Positions 60,658 to 64,000 of a stretch of 64,000 nucleotides of DNA are shown here, in pieces. The notes beneath the pieces are model-generated. The model searched no databases. It was not told where the DNA came from and saw nothing but the letters and a program-made list of their open reading frames with translations. The DNA comes from Carposina sasakii. Lineage: Eukaryota; Arthropoda; Insecta; Lepidoptera; Carposinidae. Position 1 is the first letter of the stretch. Every line of letters starts with the position of its first letter. The stretch covers positions 4,216,001 to 4,280,000 of the forward strand of contig CP053157.1 in the NCBI GenBank assembly GCA_014607495.2, read 5' to 3'. Both the position numbers and the translations under genes were made by a program.

Positions 60658-63600
60658 GCGCATCCGCTATATACAAATGTTGCATTTCAGCGTCGTTTAT
60701 TCCCTATTTATATCTCTAATATTCTGCTGTAGTACCATTTGTATGGTTATATTATAATTCACAAATAGCAGTCTTTCAAACGTGTGAATCGATTACATGT
60801 CGAAGTATGATTGACAGCTTGATGCGCACTTGTGCTTGTTATTCATGGAAGTACAACATTGTTGCCTTTTTAAAAGGTAATATGAGCCTTAGGGTTGATG
60901 CATCTTTCCATAGAGTTGAACTTGAAGATTGTTATTTAAACAGACTATTTTATGGTGTTACAAAGGTCTATGATATTTATACCTATATGTTTACACATAC
61001 ACACGTGTGTTGCCAAAGCGAGGTAGCCAGAACTGTACGATCATAAAGGAAATCCCACAGCTCCCTTTAATATAACGGAAACATTGTTAAAGTGACAAAG
61101 TTGCTTACTTATCTAGCAGGTCTATCATACAAGTATTAGGAAAATCGAAAATTTGATATTGGTGCCTTAAATACACAACCTTTTATATCTTCGAAATCAC
61201 TTTTATATTTTAATTTCGCGTCCCAAAAAGGCATTATGTATGCGCTCATCCTTATATAATTATATCACATTTACGACCGGCCCAGAGGCAAAATGTAAAT
61301 TGATAAGTTTTATTTTCACAATGTAACCAAACACATTTAACACTCGGGTTAACCTACGATTAAAGTATCGAAGAAAAAAAAACAGTAAAGTATAGATTTT
61401 AAACTGCTTCAAAGAATTTTATTATTGATGCAAAAAGTGAGCAAAATTCTTGTCTCATTCGTATTATTCAAAATAACCTACGACAATAAGTAGGTACAAA
61501 AAATCCACCGTGTACCAACTTTTATCTTCGGGCTGATTTGTAATGACGTGTCTTTCTGTTTATCTGTTTATATCATAAAAAGTTAGACGACAAACAGAAG
61601 GAAACATCTAGGAGAAAAAATCCTAGGCTTCTTTTTGTAAGTTATGTAATACACACTAAAATGTAACGTATGACGTTTGCAGATTCGCGGATAAATGAAA
61701 TCTACGATTACTTGCGCATAAGTAGGGCCAAATTTCACACAAGTTATATCAGCGATACTATTTATAAAGGTAATTTTATAAAATAAATACGATTACGTTG
61801 ACAGGTCTCACGCGCAGGTGTAACAAACCCGTGGCATATCTCTCTGAGGCGTAAAAATGCGAAATTACATGCGCGCTCAGTTTAGCTATTGATAAATGTT
61901 ATTAATCCCCATAGAGGGCTACCTCGGGGCAGTTAGCATAAATATCTCTTAGTAAGGAAAGTCGGCGGTCAAGTTTTGAATCGGCTATTATTTAAATTAC
62001 TTATTGAATGAGTAACAGGAGATTAAATACACGGGCGCCGCCGGGAGCCAGTGCAATGTTGCGCTCGCGCAGATGCTGAACATTTTCTGCTTTAAATTAA
62101 TTGATAAATTATTTTAATAGCATAATATATTGCTATGATTTACTATTAAATATAATTTAATTCGTTCTTATTGAAGTAGAATGGCTAATAAATTGGATAA
62201 ACAAGTGTTTTTTACTAGCTTACTTATTTGCTGAGCTCAGTAAAGGGAATATAATTAATTTTATGACCTAGGTATGTATATTGCTGATTTGCCCGTTCTG
62301 CTGTTTTTCAAATCGTTATTGAATAAATTGTATAATAGGTAACTTTTGATATATTATGTTACAGGTGAAAACTCTTGCAAAATTACACGGTTGTTTTTAG
62401 AATTCCAAAAACCTATTCAAAATACATCACATTTTATAGGCAACAAAGTCAAATTCCAAGAAAATGTTGCTAACCCCTGAGTCTAAGTAAAAGGCGACAT
62501 ATAAACTAAAGCGGTGGGCATTTACAAACTCACATACAAGGACACTCGGACTATCTTCTACTATATTAGCGCTCAAACAACGCACGTAAATAGGCAAATC
62601 CCCTCTTGAATCTGCATTTCTTTGGTCTACGTGATGGCTGTTTATATAATTAATTAGCTAGTCTTTGTCTATTGCAAGTTTGTGGTAGAAAACTTATGGT
62701 AGAATGTTTGAGAAATAGACTTTTGTGCGAAGTTAATTTTTATAAAGTTCCAGTTTAAGTTTTTGATTATTTCAGTGATATTCGTTTTAACAAAAGCTTT
62801 GTAACAATTTATTTTGTTAATACATGTGTATTTATTGTAGTGTCTTGTGTATAATAAAGAAAAAGAATTTTACGCTCAGCTAAAAAAATACCTGGCATTT
62901 AGCTTTAGATAAGTAGGTATAACAAAAGAATATAAAGCACAGATATAAAATACTAGACGTACTATGTACCTTTTGTTAAACTATCATTATAAACGATCGA
63001 AGAAACTTTTGAGAAAATTTGCAATTTTCATCCTGCTCTCACATGAAACTTTTTTATATGAAAATACAAGTTAGAAAGTAATCTCGACGATAGAAACATA
63101 AACTTCACAACTTCGGGCAAAGGAATTGAATAACAAACGTGTTCTGAACCATAAATTGAGCATACAGAAGAGAGTGTTATTTAAGACCCCGATTTCGCCA
63201 CCAGCATCTCTAAGTGCATATTTAAATCGTACTTCATGAGATTTCTTTAATGCTAGATCATTTTACTATTCCACGACTATGTGGCTGCAGGTGTCTGTCG
63301 TAATTGTTAGTTTACTATCAGCCAATTGCAATAGCCAATCTGGAGAGATGTTTTTTGCATTGATTCTTTAATTGTTTTCATAAAATATAGAAAACAAACT
63401 AAGATTCATCTCAATATCTAGTACTATTGCGATTGACGGTTTCTCTTCATTTCATTGGTATGATAAAAAATTCACATAGATACATTTAGTAGTTAGTTGC
63501 ATATACAGCAGTTAACTGATTTCAGCTGAAAGTAGATGCTTTGCAAACGCTTATTTAGGAAATATCATTTTTCTCATCAGAAACTTGCCTTTCCAATATA

Positions 63601-64000
63601 AAACCACGAGACCTCTCCCTGCCCTGTTCCCGGTCATTTGGTGTAGGTGCAATATGTTGTACCTTTCCTTCCATCTATAAAATCATCTCGTTACTTCTAG
63701 AACTTGCATATCCCCTATCACACTAAAAACTAAAGTACGAGTTAAAGATTAATCTCGACGACGGAAATATAAACTTATAGTACCTACCAATGGCGACATG
63801 GTGGCAGTATTTTTCCAAAAGAATCATGAGATATTTTATAAAGTATATAATGGAATAAAAAACGATGAAATTAATTTCGTAAATTGATACATGAAGAAAA
63901 AGCTTTCTATGTTGGCAGCTTGTACAAGTTTTTCATACTAAATTGTGAGCTTTGGGCGAACCAATTATCAATATTGATAAAATGTTAACCCAATGTGGGG

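Larger units (their letters stand above)
58230..64000. other. Gene-free interval with sparse repeats
   Basis: Contains the palindromic MITE relic at 59283-59455, a C-run hairpin at 59687-59755, SINE pieces at 60480-60657 and 61025-61110 and a GC-rich patch near 62030-62080. No gene or RNA was recognised. 61110-64000 shows nothing definite. Confidence 0.45.

Noticed and set aside
1..64000. CRISPR array, operon or prokaryotic system
   Set aside because: Introns, SINEs and a CLEC16A gene mark this as insect nuclear DNA; no spaced direct repeats of CRISPR type were seen.

Overview
The window reads as nuclear DNA of a moth or butterfly (Lepidoptera). The evidence is AT-rich sequence full of GTAGGTA/TACCTAC words, spliceosomal introns, dozens of short interspersed elements with typical lepidopteran tails (GTCCAGCAGTGGACTGCAAT followed by GATGAT or GAAGAA runs), tRNA-derived SINEs, Helitron-like pieces beginning ACTAGTGGACGCCCGCG, and many palindromic MITEs. 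I see nothing bacterial, no operons and no CRISPR array.

Three protein-coding genes are supported. (1) A plus-strand gene, about 321-17379. The last five exons (14787-17379) are well supported. They encode a two-pass membrane protein with a Ser/Gln-rich repetitive C-terminus whose family I do not recognise. Three upstream exons (321-362, 1189-1374, 2390-2524) fit by reading phase and splice signals but are less certain. (2) A minus-strand gene, 43807-32391, with 13 coding exons. It is the insect orthologue of CLEC16A, called ema in Drosophila, an endosomal/autophagy protein. As written it carries a one-base frameshift in a run of five T (plus-strand A5 at 40311-40315) in its largest exon; every other exon is intact. 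(3) A minus-strand gene whose coding part is one exon, 49360-48449. It encodes a 303-residue secreted, acidic, then Pro/Tyr/Asn-rich protein that I do not recognise. Genes 1 and 2 converge on a repeat-rich 15 kb interval, and genes 2 and 3 lie in the same orientation.

Layout: 1-17379 is gene 1, with a 12.3 kb intron packed with mobile elements. 17380-24050 is AT-rich and may contain a long 3' untranslated region. 24050-32390 is intergenic and repeat-rich. 32391-43807 is ema, whose introns hold SINEs and hairpin MITEs. 43808-48370 is intergenic and includes a minisatellite. 48371-49371 is the secreted-protein gene. 49372-64000 is a long gene-poor stretch with scattered repeats. No metabolic pathway links the genes.

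The most notable signals are the ema frameshift, partial exon copies stacked inside an intron of gene 1, a duplicated splice-acceptor/exon start in the same gene, a near-perfect 184-bp inverted repeat at 4161-4598, a head-to-tail pair of MITEs sharing their joined ends, and several hairpin-forming elements inside ema introns.
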